DNA of 49,025 nucleotides. It comes from CAZTDU01 sp964617355. Lineage in GTDB: Bacteria > Pseudomonadota > Gammaproteobacteria > Burkholderiales > SG8-39. Made by a program: the position numbers and the translations under genes. Every line of letters starts with the position of its first letter. Position 1 is the stretch's first letter. Where the stretch lies: NCBI GenBank assembly GCA_964617355.1, contig CAZTXP010000077.1, positions 1-49,025 of the forward strand, in the 5' to 3' direction. The notes under the pieces were generated by a model. It was not told where the DNA came from and made no database searches. It saw nothing but the letters and a program-made list of their open reading frames with translations. This document shows positions 18,561-29,299 of this stretch, piece after piece.

Positions 18561-19462
18561 GAGCCCGACGGCAACCGCGCGCCGCGCAGGAAATCGCCCG
18601 CGGCCAATCGCTTGCCGCCCGGTCGCTGTAGTTCGAGCAGGCGCAAGGCCCCACGACCGCAGGCGACCGTGATGCCGTCGTTGCAGGCGGAGAGGATCGC
18701 GCCCGGATGGCCGCTGCCAGCGCTTTCCGCTGCGCGCCAGACCTTCACCACCTCGCCATGGAGGTCCGCCTGAGCCCCGGGGGCTGGGCGCATTGCACGA
18801 ACGATGCGCTCGAGTTCGCCGGCCGGGCGCGACCAGTCGAGGCGCGCATCCTCGCGCACGATCTTGCGCGCATAGGTCGCGCCCTCCGGCGGTTGTGGAG
18901 TGGCGTTGCCGTCGCTCGCCGTCAGCGCCTCGACGATCATCGCTGCGCCCAGGTCGGCTAGCCTGTCGTGCAGTGATCCGGCGTCGTCTTCCGGTCGAAT
19001 GTCGATCGCGCGTTGCAGGCGCATCGGGCCGGTGTCGAGTCCTTCGTCCATCTGCATGATGGTGATGCCGGTCTGCGCATCTCCGGCCATCAGTGCCCGC
19101 TGGATCGGTGCCGCTCCACGCCATCGGGGCAGCAGGGACGCGTGGATATTGAGCGCGCCAAGTCGACAGGAATCGAGTACGGCCTTCGGCAGCAGCAGGC
19201 CATAGGCTGCCACGATCATCGCGTCGGCGCCGGTATCGCGAATCCTGGTTTGCGCGTCCTCGGACTTCAGGGTCTCCGGCTGGAAGACATCGAGGCCAAG
19301 GGCTTGCGCCCGCTGCTTCACCGCGCAGGCCGCCACCTTCAGCCCGCGCCCGGCCGGACGATCCGGCTGGCAAAGGACCAACACGACTTCGTGGCCGGCC
19401 GCGACAAGCGCATCGAGCGCGCGCGCGGCGAATTCCGGCGTGCCGGCGAACACTAGTCGCAT
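18557..19462 (-). CDS. fmt: Methionyl-tRNA formyltransferase
   Basis: Formylates initiator Met-tRNA with 10-formyltetrahydrofolate. The 301 residues show the N-terminal FAGTPEFAARAL, VAAYGLLLPKAVL and the catalytic-site segment NIHASLLPRWRGAAPIQRA with its Asn/His pair, followed by DEGLDTGPM. The C-terminal tRNA-binding barrel ends at a slightly short tail. ATG 19462 follows def by 34 nt and the stop overlaps rsmB. Confidence 0.96.
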   Translation of the reverse strand: MRLVFAGTPEFAARALDALVAAGHEVVLVLCQPDRPAGRGLKVAACAVKQRAQALGLDVFQPETLKSEDAQTRIRDTGADAMIVAAYGLLLPKAVLDSCRLGALNIHASLLPRWRGAAPIQRALMAGDAQTGITIMQMDEGLDTGPMRLQRAIDIRPEDDAGSLHDRLADLGAAMIVEALTASDGNATPQPPEGATYARKIVREDARLDWSRPAGELERIVRAMRPAPGAQADLHGEVVKVWRAAESAGSGHPGAILSACNDGITVACGRGALRLLELQRPGGKRLAAGDFLRGARLPSGS

Positions 19463-19496
19463 GGATCCGGAACCCCGGCCGCGCGGGGAGCGCCCG

Positions 19497-20000
19497 TCAG
19501 GCGCTCTTGCGCTGCTGCTTCGCGAGCTTCGCGCGGACGCGCGTCTGCTTGAGCTGCGAAAGGTATTCGACGAACACCTTGCCCTTCAGGTGGTCGATCT
19601 CGTGCTGGATGCAGACCGACAGCAGCCCCTGGGCCTCGAGCGTGAACGCATTGCCGTTCTGGTCCCAGGCACGCACGCGAATCCGCTCCGCGCGCTCGAC
19701 CGTGTCGTAGATACCCGGTACCGAAAGGCAGCCTTCTTCGATATCCGATATGCCCCAGGCTTCGACGATCTCCGGGTTGACCAGCACCACCAGGGAATCC
19801 CGGCGCTCGGACACGTCCACCACCACGACCTGCTTGTGCACGTCGACCTGCGTCGCCGCGAGCCCGACCCCGGGCGCGGCATACATGGTCTCGACCATGT
19901 CGCGGACGAGCTTCTTGAGGCCCTCGTCGAACACCGTCACCGGGGCGGCGATCTTGTGCAGCCGCGCGTCCGGGTACCTCAGGATGGGCAGGACGGCCAT
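19497..20000 (-). CDS. def: Peptide deformylase
   Basis: Removes the formyl group from new proteins. 167 residues, with all three metal-site motifs: GVGLAATQ, EGCLSVPG (metal Cys) and QHEIDHLKG (two metal His and the catalytic Glu). The C-terminal Lys/Arg-rich extension is common in this group. It is the first gene of the minus-strand def-fmt-rsmB-DUF4390-ntrYX operon and is divergent from the LysM gene. The 143-bp spacer between them has no clear consensus promoter in either direction; the best pieces are TTGCGA/CACAAT on the plus strand with 17-bp spacing. Confidence 0.96.
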   Translation of the reverse strand: MAVLPILRYPDARLHKIAAPVTVFDEGLKKLVRDMVETMYAAPGVGLAATQVDVHKQVVVVDVSERRDSLVVLVNPEIVEAWGISDIEEGCLSVPGIYDTVERAERIRVRAWDQNGNAFTLEAQGLLSVCIQHEIDHLKGKVFVEYLSQLKQTRVRAKLAKQQRKSA

Positions 20001-20143
20001 AATCTAGCTATTTACCTTGCGAATTGAATACATTACGTGCACAATTTGAGGCGATGTGTCAGCAGTACGGCCGTTGTGCTACATTTGTGCGGGGTATTCG
20101 TTTCTCAACCAGGCCGGGACGCAGCGCGCGACACGGGGGTCCC

Positions 20144-21226
20144 ATGCAACAGAACATTCGTAAGTCTATCACAACGCTCGCTTTTGTCCTTCTGGCCGGG
20201 GTTGCCGGAAGCGCGTCGGCGCAAGCGCCGGCCGCCGCTGCGAAGGACAAGCCCGGGCCGATCCAGCTGAAGCCAGACGCACCGGATCGGTACGTCGTGG
20301 TGCCCGGCGACACCCTCTGGTCGATTTCGGAGCGCTATACGGACGCAGCGACTCGCTGGCCCGAGCTCTGGAACGTCAACAAGGAAGAGATCAAGAACCC
20401 GCACCGGATCTACCCGGGCAACGTGGTCGTGCTGGATCGCATTCGCGGCACCTTGTCGGTCACGGGTACGCAGAAGCTCTCCCCGCGCGTTCGTTCGGAG
20501 CCCACCGAGCAGGCCGCAGTACCCGCGATCCCTGCCAACCTTATCGAGCCGTTCCTGTCCCGACCGCTGGTTGTCGAGCAGGACGGACTGGATCGTGCGC
20601 CCAAGATCATTGCCGCGCAGGACAACCGCGTGATCCTCGGCGCCGGCAGTCGCGCAGTCGTCAGCGGCATCGGCGACTCGAAGGAACCGACCTGGTACAT
20701 CTACCAGCGCGGCAAGGCGCTGGTGGATCCCGAGACCAAGCGAGGGCTGGGCTTCGAGGCCGTGTTCCTGGGAACGGCGCGGGTCGCCGTCGGTGGCGAG
20801 CCGGCGACGATCGAGATCCTCTCGGCGGTGAAGGAAATCTCCAAGGGCGATCGCTTGATCGCGGCCGGCGCCCCTCAACCGGTCACGTATCTCCCGCGCG
20901 CGCCCAAGGCGGGCATCGAAGGTCGAATCATCGGCGTCTACGGCAGCATCGATCGCGTAGGCGAAGCAGGGTCCCAGTCGGTGCTGGCCCTGAACCGCGG
21001 CAAGGCCGACGGCCTGGAGCCCGGCCACGTGCTGGCGATCTATCGCGTTGCCGGCGAGGCGATCGTCGAGCGACCGACGCGTGATGCGGCGGCGAAGACC
21101 GTACAACTGCCGCAGGAGCGATACGGTCTCGTGTACGTGTTCCGCGTGTTCGACAACGTGTCGTATGCGCTGGTTATGCGAGTGACCAAGCCCGTCAACG
21201 CGCAGGATGTCGTTCGCACGCCCTGA
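20144..21226 (+). CDS. LysM-domain exported protein
   Basis: 360 residues: signal peptide (about 1-27, ending SASAQA), a LysM peptidoglycan-binding domain at roughly 48-100 (YVVVPGDTLWSISERYTD, then YPGNVVVLD), and a long C-terminal domain of unknown role. It is probably periplasmic and cell-wall bound. ATG 20144 with GGGGG upstream gives a proper signal peptide; the ATG at 20024 would add 40 residues before it. It is conserved upstream of dprA in betaproteobacteria. A hairpin with a short T-run follows (21268-21292). Confidence 0.88.
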   Translation: MQQNIRKSITTLAFVLLAGVAGSASAQAPAAAAKDKPGPIQLKPDAPDRYVVVPGDTLWSISERYTDAATRWPELWNVNKEEIKNPHRIYPGNVVVLDRIRGTLSVTGTQKLSPRVRSEPTEQAAVPAIPANLIEPFLSRPLVVEQDGLDRAPKIIAAQDNRVILGAGSRAVVSGIGDSKEPTWYIYQRGKALVDPETKRGLGFEAVFLGTARVAVGGEPATIEILSAVKEISKGDRLIAAGAPQPVTYLPRAPKAGIEGRIIGVYGSIDRVGEAGSQSVLALNRGKADGLEPGHVLAIYRVAGEAIVERPTRDAAAKTVQLPQERYGLVYVFRVFDNVSYALVMRVTKPVNAQDVVRTP

Positions 21227-21267
21227 GCGACAAGTGAACGCCGACCCCGGGGGTTCCTCGGGGCCGT

Positions 21268-21292
21268 GCCTGCGAGTCGCGCAGGGCTTTTG
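21268..21292 (+). terminator. Putative weak terminator after the LysM gene
   Basis: CCTGCG (21269-21274) pairs with CGCAGG (21280-21285) around a 5-nt loop, followed by GCTTTTT-like sequence ending right at the dprA ATG. The T-run is short, so termination would be partial. Confidence 0.4.
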
Positions 21293-22366
21293 ATGCGCGA
21301 CCCGGGACTCGCTGCGTGGCTCCAGGTCACGCTCACCCCGGGAATCTCCGCCAGCGCGCTACGCGCGCTCCTGAAGCACTACGGACTTCCCGAAGCCATC
21401 CTTCGGCAGTCCCGCGCCACGCTTTCCGCCCATCTTGGCGCCTCGGCGCTGGAATCGATGTACTCCGAGGAGACGCGGGCGCGCGTCGATGCGGCACTGG
21501 CCTGGACGGACCATGAGCGGCACGAGATCATCACGCTCGCGGATGCTCAATATCCGGGCGCGCTGCTTGAGTCCGGAGATCCGCCCGCACTGCTGTACGC
21601 CCGCGGGCGCATGGATCTCCTGGGGGCACCCTCGCTCGCCGTCGTTGGAAGCCGCAACGCCACGCCGCAGGGGCGTCGCGACGCCGAGCAGTTCTCGGCA
21701 GCGTTCAGCGAGGCAGGCATCACGATCGTGTCCGGGCTCGCGCTGGGTATCGACGCCGCCGCGCATCGCGGGGGATTGAGCGGAAGGGGGTCCACGATCG
21801 CAGTGCTGGGTACGGGCGTGGACGTGGCATATCCACGATCCAATGCCACCTTGGCTGCAGAGATCGCGGAGCGGGGGCTACTCCTGTCCGAATTCCCGCT
21901 TGGCACACCGGCGCTCGCGCACCATTTCCCGCGGCGCAATCGGATCATCAGCGGGCTTTCGAAGGGCTGCCTCGTCGTCGAAGCAGCCATTGCATCCGGC
22001 TCGCTGATCACGGCGCGCATGGCGGCGGAACAGGGTCGCGACGTGTTCGCGATTCCGGGTTCCATCCATTCGCCTGTTTCGCGGGGCTGTCACGCGCTCA
22101 TCAAGTCGGGCGCGAAGCTGGTCGAGTGCGCAGAGGACGTGATTGGCGAATTGTCGCTTGCGCCGCCGCAGGCGGTCGCATCGCGCCCTTCGATGCCTCC
22201 CGACCCGCTGCTTGATTGCATGGGCCCCGACCCGATCGACATCGACTCGCTCAGCCTGCGTGCCGGTCGCGGCGCGCAAGAAGTGGCGTCCGACCTGCTC
22301 AGGCTGGAACTGGCCGGCATGATCGCAGCATTGCCCGGAGGTCTCTACCAGCGTCTGAACGGATAA
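21293..22366 (+). CDS. dprA: DNA-processing protein DprA
   Basis: Loads RecA on incoming single-stranded DNA during natural transformation. 357 residues: an N-terminal SAM-like helical part, then the Rossmann-like core with VVGSRNATPQG, SGLALGIDAAAHRG, AVLGTGVDVAYPRSN and the HFPRRNRIISGLSKG loop, and a C-terminal winged helix (about 300-357). ATG 21293 with AGGG upstream was preferred to GTG 21266, which lies in the hairpin just before. smg follows after 17 nt. Confidence 0.93.
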   Translation: MRDPGLAAWLQVTLTPGISASALRALLKHYGLPEAILRQSRATLSAHLGASALESMYSEETRARVDAALAWTDHERHEIITLADAQYPGALLESGDPPALLYARGRMDLLGAPSLAVVGSRNATPQGRRDAEQFSAAFSEAGITIVSGLALGIDAAAHRGGLSGRGSTIAVLGTGVDVAYPRSNATLAAEIAERGLLLSEFPLGTPALAHHFPRRNRIISGLSKGCLVVEAAIASGSLITARMAAEQGRDVFAIPGSIHSPVSRGCHALIKSGAKLVECAEDVIGELSLAPPQAVASRPSMPPDPLLDCMGPDPIDIDSLSLRAGRGAQEVASDLLRLELAGMIAALPGGLYQRLNG

Positions 22367-22383
22367 CAAGGAGAACAACAACC

Positions 22384-22842
22384 ATGTTCGACGTCCTCGT
22401 GTACGTGCTCGAGCACTGCCAGCAGGCGGAAGTGGCCCAGGATACGCAAGGCGTTGCGCGAAAGTTGCACGAAGCGGGCTTCGACGAATCCGACATCTCC
22501 ACTGCACTTTCATGGCTCGCCGGCGCCGCGAGGGACCCGCGCGTGGGAAGGACCGAAATCGCGCTTCCCAGCCTGGCCTCCAGGGTCCTGGCTCGCCGGG
22601 AGGTCGACAAGCTCGATGCCGAGTCCCACGGTTTCCTTTTGCGCCTGGAAACGTGCGGCATCCTGGATCCGGACAGCCGCGAGCGCGTGCTCGAGCGCAT
22701 CGTCGCGGCTCCGGTGGACTTGCTGTCCCTGGAGCAGATCAAGCTCGTCGCGTTGATGGTCCTCTGGCAGCGTGGCAATGCCTCCGGTCCGCTGGTCACG
22801 GAAGACGTATTCTTCGATTCAGGGGCGCACGTTCCGAATTGA
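22384..22842 (+). CDS. smg: Smg family protein (DUF494)
   Basis: 152-residue protein of the Smg/DUF494 family, starting MFDVLVYVLEHC and containing LEQIKLVALMVLWQR near the C-terminus. It is found next to dprA and a topoisomerase gene in many beta- and gammaproteobacteria; its biochemical role is unknown. An AAGGAG site lies about 9 nt before ATG 22384. Confidence 0.9.
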   Translation: MFDVLVYVLEHCQQAEVAQDTQGVARKLHEAGFDESDISTALSWLAGAARDPRVGRTEIALPSLASRVLARREVDKLDAESHGFLLRLETCGILDPDSRERVLERIVAAPVDLLSLEQIKLVALMVLWQRGNASGPLVTEDVFFDSGAHVPN

Positions 22843-22858
22843 TCCGCCGGGCGCTCGG

Positions 22859-22888
22859 TTGCCTGCCGGCGCCGAGTGCGCTTATCAT
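22859..22888 (+). promoter_or_regulatory. Putative topB promoter
   Basis: TTGCCT (22859-22864) and TATCAT (22883-22888), 18 bp apart, in the 79-nt gap between smg and topB. Expected start near 22895, giving a leader of roughly 27 nt. Confidence 0.45.
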
Positions 22889-22921
22889 CGCGCCCTTTCT
22901 CCGAATCCCGGGTAGGCGCTC

Positions 22922-25495
22922 TTGGGCAAAAAGCTGGTCATCGCCGAGAAGCCATCGGTAGCTGCCGACATCGCACGCGCGATCGGCGGGTTCAAGCGTG
23001 TCGGCGAGTACTTCGAGGGCGACGAATACGTCGTCTCGTCGGCGGTCGGGCACCTGCTGCAGCTCGCGGTGCCGGAGGCCTACGACGTCAAGAAGGGCAA
23101 GTGGTCCTTCACCCACCTGCCGCTGATCCCCCCGCACTTCGACCTCGCGCCGATCGAACGCGGCGAGGAGCGCCTGAACGTCCTCCTGAAGCTGCTCAAG
23201 CGCAAGGACATCGACGGCATCGTCAATGCCTGCGACGCGGGTCGCGAAGGCGAACTGATCTTCCGCTACATCGTGCAGCACGCGAAGACGAAGAAGCCGA
23301 TCCAGCGACTCTGGTTGCAGTCGATGACGCAGGCCGCGATCCGCGAGGGCTTCGAGAAGCTGCGCGGCGATCGCGACATGCTTTCGCTCGCCGATGCGGC
23401 GCGCTGCCGGTCCGAGGCGGACTGGCTCGTCGGCATCAACGGCACGCGGGCCATGACCGCCTTCAATTCGAAGGAGGGCGGCTTCTACCTGACGACGGTC
23501 GGCCGCGTGCAGACCCCGACGCTCGCCGTGCTGGTCGTTCGCGAAGAAGAGATTCGCGCGTTCAAGCCGCGCGACTACTGGGAGGTGCACGCGCGCTTCG
23601 GCGCGAAGGCCGGGGAATATCCGGGCCGCTGGCTGGACCCAGCATTCAAGAAGAACGAGGACGACGAGCGCCGCGCCGAGCGGATCTGGTCGGCGAAGGA
23701 CGCGGAGACCATCGTTGCCGCATGCGCGGGAAAGACCGCGACGGTCACCGAGGAGACCAAGCCGACCACGCAGGCGTCGCCCCTGCTCTTCGACCTGACC
23801 AGCTTGCAGCGCGAAGCCAATGGTCGATTCGGCTTTTCGGCGAAGAACACGCTCGGCATCGCCCAGTCGCTGTACGAGCGCCACAAGGTACTCACCTATC
23901 CGCGTACCGACGCGCGCGCCCTGCCAGAGGACTACATCGACACCGTCAAGAAGACGATGCAGGTGCTGGCGGAAGACAAGGCCTACGCCCCCTTCGCCAA
24001 GCAGGTCCTGAAGCAGGGCTGGGTGAAGCCGTCCAAGCGCGTGTTCGACAACGCGAAGATTTCCGACCACTTCGCGATCATCCCGACGCTGCAGGCGCCG
24101 AAGAGCCTGTCGGAACCGGAGCAGAAGATCTACGACATGGTCGTGCGTCGCTTCCTCGCGATCTTCCATCCAAGCGCGGAGTTCCTTCAGACCACGCGCA
24201 TCACGAAGGTGGGAGAGCACAGCTTCCGCACGGACGGCAAGGTACTCAAGTCTCCGGGGTGGCTCGCCATCTACGGCCGGGCCTCGGAGCCCGGCAGCGA
24301 AAACCTGCCGCCAGTCGCGGATGCGGAGAAAGTCGCTACGCTGGAGGTGGTCTCCCAGCCGCACCAGACGAGGCCGCCGCCGCGCTATTCGGAGGCGACC
24401 CTGCTGTCCGCGATGGAAGGTGCAGGCAAGCTCGTCGAAGACGACGAGCTGCGCGCAGCCATGGAGGCGAAGGGACTCGGCACGCCGGCGACGAGGGCGG
24501 CCATCATCGAGGGCCTGATCCAGGAAGACTACGTCCACCGGGCTGGCAAGGAACTGGTTCCGACGCCCAAGGCGTTCTCGTTGATGTTCGCGCTCCGACA
24601 CTTCGGCATCGACGAGATCACGTCGGCGGAACTGACCGGCGACTGGGAACACAAGCTGAAGCTGATGGAGACCGGCAAGCTCCGGCGCGAAGAGTTCATG
24701 GAACACATCGAGGCGGTGACGCGCGACATGGTCGAGCGCATCCGCAACGGTGAAATCCCGGAGACTGCGTTCGCCACCGTGCCGGCGCCTTGCCCGAAGT
24801 GCGGCGGCACGATCCAGGAAAACTACCGCAAGTTCCAGTGCCAGTCCTGCGATTTCTCGGTCTGGAAGGTGACTTCCGGGCGCGAGTGGTCGCCCGAGGA
24901 GATCGCGGAACTAGTGACGAAGAAGTACGTCGGTCCGGTCACCGGATTCCGCAGCCGCATCGGCCGGCCCTTCGCCGCCGGCGTAAAGCTCAACGCCGAA
25001 TTCCGGGCGGAATTCGACTTCGGACAGGCGGACGGAGACGGGGACGGAGAGTCAGCACCGGACTTCTCGACGCAGGAAGCGCTGGGCCAATGCCCGAAGT
25101 GCGCCAGCCGGGTCTATGAACACGGCGTGTCCTACGTCTGCGAGAAATCTCTGGGCGCCGGTCGCAGTTGCGATTTCCGTTCGGGACGGATCATCCTCCA
25201 GCAGCCCATCGAGCGTGCGCAGATGCAAAAGCTGCTTGCGGAAGGCCGCACGGATCTCCTCACAGGATTCGTGTCGAAGAAGGGACGCAAGTTCAAGGCG
25301 TTCCTCGTCAAGGCGCCGTCGGGCAAGGTCGAATTCGAGTTCATGGCGCGCGCCGAGAAGCCCGGCAAGCCCAAGGCGAAGGCCGAGCCGGCGGCAGAAG
25401 CCGCCCCGGCCGCCGAGGCAAAGGCGAAGGCAAGGCCGGCGGCCCGGCCCAAGGCCGCCAAGAAGCCCGCCAGCAAGAAGCGAAAGGCGACCTAG
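22922..25495 (+). CDS. topB: DNA topoisomerase III
   Basis: Type IA topoisomerase, 857 residues. TOPRIM motifs are IAEKPSVAADIARA at the N-terminus and CDAGREGELIFR; the catalytic tyrosine is Tyr326 in VLTYPRTDAR (E. coli TopB Tyr328). Long sequence identity in the RCRSEADWLVGINGTRAM region fits the betaproteobacterial TopB group rather than TopA. Two Cys4 zinc-ribbon-like segments follow (about 621-645 and 722-750), then a Lys/Ala/Pro-rich basic tail of about 45 residues. The start is TTG 22922: an in-frame TAG lies nine bases upstream, so no other start is possible. Convergent gyrB ends 3 bp away. Confidence 0.93.
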   Translation: MGKKLVIAEKPSVAADIARAIGGFKRVGEYFEGDEYVVSSAVGHLLQLAVPEAYDVKKGKWSFTHLPLIPPHFDLAPIERGEERLNVLLKLLKRKDIDGIVNACDAGREGELIFRYIVQHAKTKKPIQRLWLQSMTQAAIREGFEKLRGDRDMLSLADAARCRSEADWLVGINGTRAMTAFNSKEGGFYLTTVGRVQTPTLAVLVVREEEIRAFKPRDYWEVHARFGAKAGEYPGRWLDPAFKKNEDDERRAERIWSAKDAETIVAACAGKTATVTEETKPTTQASPLLFDLTSLQREANGRFGFSAKNTLGIAQSLYERHKVLTYPRTDARALPEDYIDTVKKTMQVLAEDKAYAPFAKQVLKQGWVKPSKRVFDNAKISDHFAIIPTLQAPKSLSEPEQKIYDMVVRRFLAIFHPSAEFLQTTRITKVGEHSFRTDGKVLKSPGWLAIYGRASEPGSENLPPVADAEKVATLEVVSQPHQTRPPPRYSEATLLSAMEGAGKLVEDDELRAAMEAKGLGTPATRAAIIEGLIQEDYVHRAGKELVPTPKAFSLMFALRHFGIDEITSAELTGDWEHKLKLMETGKLRREEFMEHIEAVTRDMVERIRNGEIPETAFATVPAPCPKCGGTIQENYRKFQCQSCDFSVWKVTSGREWSPEEIAELVTKKYVGPVTGFRSRIGRPFAAGVKLNAEFRAEFDFGQADGDGDGESAPDFSTQEALGQCPKCASRVYEHGVSYVCEKSLGAGRSCDFRSGRIILQQPIERAQMQKLLAEGRTDLLTGFVSKKGRKFKAFLVKAPSGKVEFEFMARAEKPGKPKAKAEPAAEAAPAAEAKAKARPAARPKAAKKPASKKRKAT

Positions 25496-25498
25496 CCG

Positions 25499-27946
<2,448 letters not shown>

Positions 27947-27957
27947 GTCTGGAAACC

Positions 27958-29058
27958 TCAGATCCGCATCGGCATGACGACGTACTTGAATTCCGGCTCG
28001 GTCGCGAATTCGATCAGCGCGCTCGAAGAGGCGTCGCCGAAGCTTGCGCTGACTTCCGATCCGGACACGTTGTTCAGGACGTCGAGTAGATAGGTGACGT
28101 TGAAGCCTATGTCCAGGCCGTCCCCCTTGTACTGGATCTCGAGTTCCTCGACCGCTTCTTCCTGCTCGGTGTTGGAGGACACGATCCGGAGGCTGTCCTG
28201 GGTCAGAACCCAGCGCACCCCGCGGAATTTCTCGTTAGAGAGGATCGCCGCCCGGCCCAAGGCCTGCTTCAGCGTTTCCCGTTCCACGACCAGCCGGTTC
28301 TTGTGGGTCGTCGGAATGACGCGTGTGTAGTCGGGAAACTTGCCGTCCACCAGCTTGGACACCAGTTCAACGGACCCGAAGGAAAATGCCGCCTGGCTGC
28401 CAGACACCTCCACCTTCACCGGATCGTCCACGTCGGCCATCAGCTTGCCGAGTTCGATCACGGTCTTGCGCGGAACGATCACTTCCTGTGCCGGCACATC
28501 GGAGTCCAGCGAGAGCGCGGTATAGGCGAGGCGGTGGCCGTCAGTGGCCACCAGCTTCAGCTGGCGATTGCCGGCGACGAGGAGCAGTCCGTTCAGGTAA
28601 TAGCGAATATCCTGCTGCGCCATCGCGTACTGAACCAGGGCGAGGTGCTTGCGCAGCGTGCGCTGGGGCAGTTCGAAGCGCGCGACTTCTCCTGCAGGCT
28701 TAGCGAGCCTCGGGAAATCCTCCGCGGGAAGCGTCTGCAGCGTAAAGCGGCTGCGGCCCGCTTTCACCACCATGCGCTTGTCCTGGAGTTGCAGCGAAAC
28801 CTCGGCGTCCGCCGGCAGCGCGCGCAGGATATCGACCAGCTTGCGCGCCCCTACGGTGATCGACTTGGATTCCCCGTCGCCCGCATTGACGCCCTTGGAG
28901 ACGATCTGCATCTCGATGTCGGTCGCGAGGAAGGAAAGTCCGTCGCCCGAGCGCTCCATGAGCACGTTCGAGAGGATCGGCAGCGTGTGCCGACGCTCGA
29001 TGATGCCGCTGACTGCGGAAAGCGGGCCGAGCAGGTCGTCGCGTTTGGCCTTCACCAT
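27958..29058 (-). CDS. dnaN: DNA polymerase III beta subunit (sliding clamp)
   Basis: 366 residues, three-domain clamp beginning RDDLLGPLSAVSGIIERRHTLPILSN and ending in the canonical hydrophobic-pocket C-terminus YVVMPMRI. LVATDGHRLAY and the PDYTRVIP segment are also typical. ATG 29058 has AAGGA upstream. The leader is the AT-rich stretch of the presumed origin, so replication opening and dnaN transcription share DNA. Confidence 0.97.
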   Translation of the reverse strand: MVKAKRDDLLGPLSAVSGIIERRHTLPILSNVLMERSGDGLSFLATDIEMQIVSKGVNAGDGESKSITVGARKLVDILRALPADAEVSLQLQDKRMVVKAGRSRFTLQTLPAEDFPRLAKPAGEVARFELPQRTLRKHLALVQYAMAQQDIRYYLNGLLLVAGNRQLKLVATDGHRLAYTALSLDSDVPAQEVIVPRKTVIELGKLMADVDDPVKVEVSGSQAAFSFGSVELVSKLVDGKFPDYTRVIPTTHKNRLVVERETLKQALGRAAILSNEKFRGVRWVLTQDSLRIVSSNTEQEEAVEELEIQYKGDGLDIGFNVTYLLDVLNNVSGSEVSASFGDASSSALIEFATEPEFKYVVMPMRI

Positions 29059-29299
29059 GGGTTCTTGTCCTTAATCATTCGATCTATATAACTAGTAATA
29101 GCTAATAGAGGCCGTCCGCAGCCGGGAAAACTCCGCAAGTCCCGGAGCAGGCTCGACAAAATCCGCCGCGAACCCTGCGGATGTCCTGTGCATGGCCGAG
29201 GAACAACTGTGGATGAATCGGACGCGACTTGCGTCGACGATGAATGGCCCACATTCCATCCCGCATGCGTGCACAGCTTTTCCACAGGGCTGGTCGCGC
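29059..29299. other. oriC: Candidate chromosome origin (oriC) between dnaN and dnaA
   Basis: 241 bp without a gene. It contains a 38-bp stretch of about 24% GC (29071-29108) in a GC-rich genome, followed by a GC-rich cluster, and DnaA-box-like sites: TTTTCCACA (29278-29286, full match to TTWTNCACA), TCATCCACA on the minus strand (29208-29216, one mismatch) and CCATGCACA on the minus strand (29187-29195, two mismatches). A GACGC/GCGTC inverted repeat lies at 29221-29235. Gene polarity flips just right of dnaA, as expected at an origin. The rpmH-dnaA gap, with one perfect DnaA box, is the alternative location. Confidence 0.6.
29071..29108. other. AT-rich unwinding element with DnaA-trio-like triplets
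   Basis: 9 of 38 bases are G or C. The plus strand carries TAG-TAA-TAG (29093-29101), one C, then TAA-TAG (29103-29108). These triplets fit the DnaA-trio pattern, read 3' to 5' as GAT/AAT moving away from the DnaA boxes on the right. Confidence 0.5.

Noticed and set aside
20144..21226. Start of the LysM protein at 20024
   Set aside because: It would place 40 non-conserved residues before a clear signal peptide; ATG 20144 has a G-rich ribosome site.
22922..25495. Assignment as topoisomerase I (topA) from its place after smg
   Set aside because: The N-terminus, the RCRSEADWLVGINGTRAM region and catalytic Tyr326 fit the TopB (topoisomerase III) group better.
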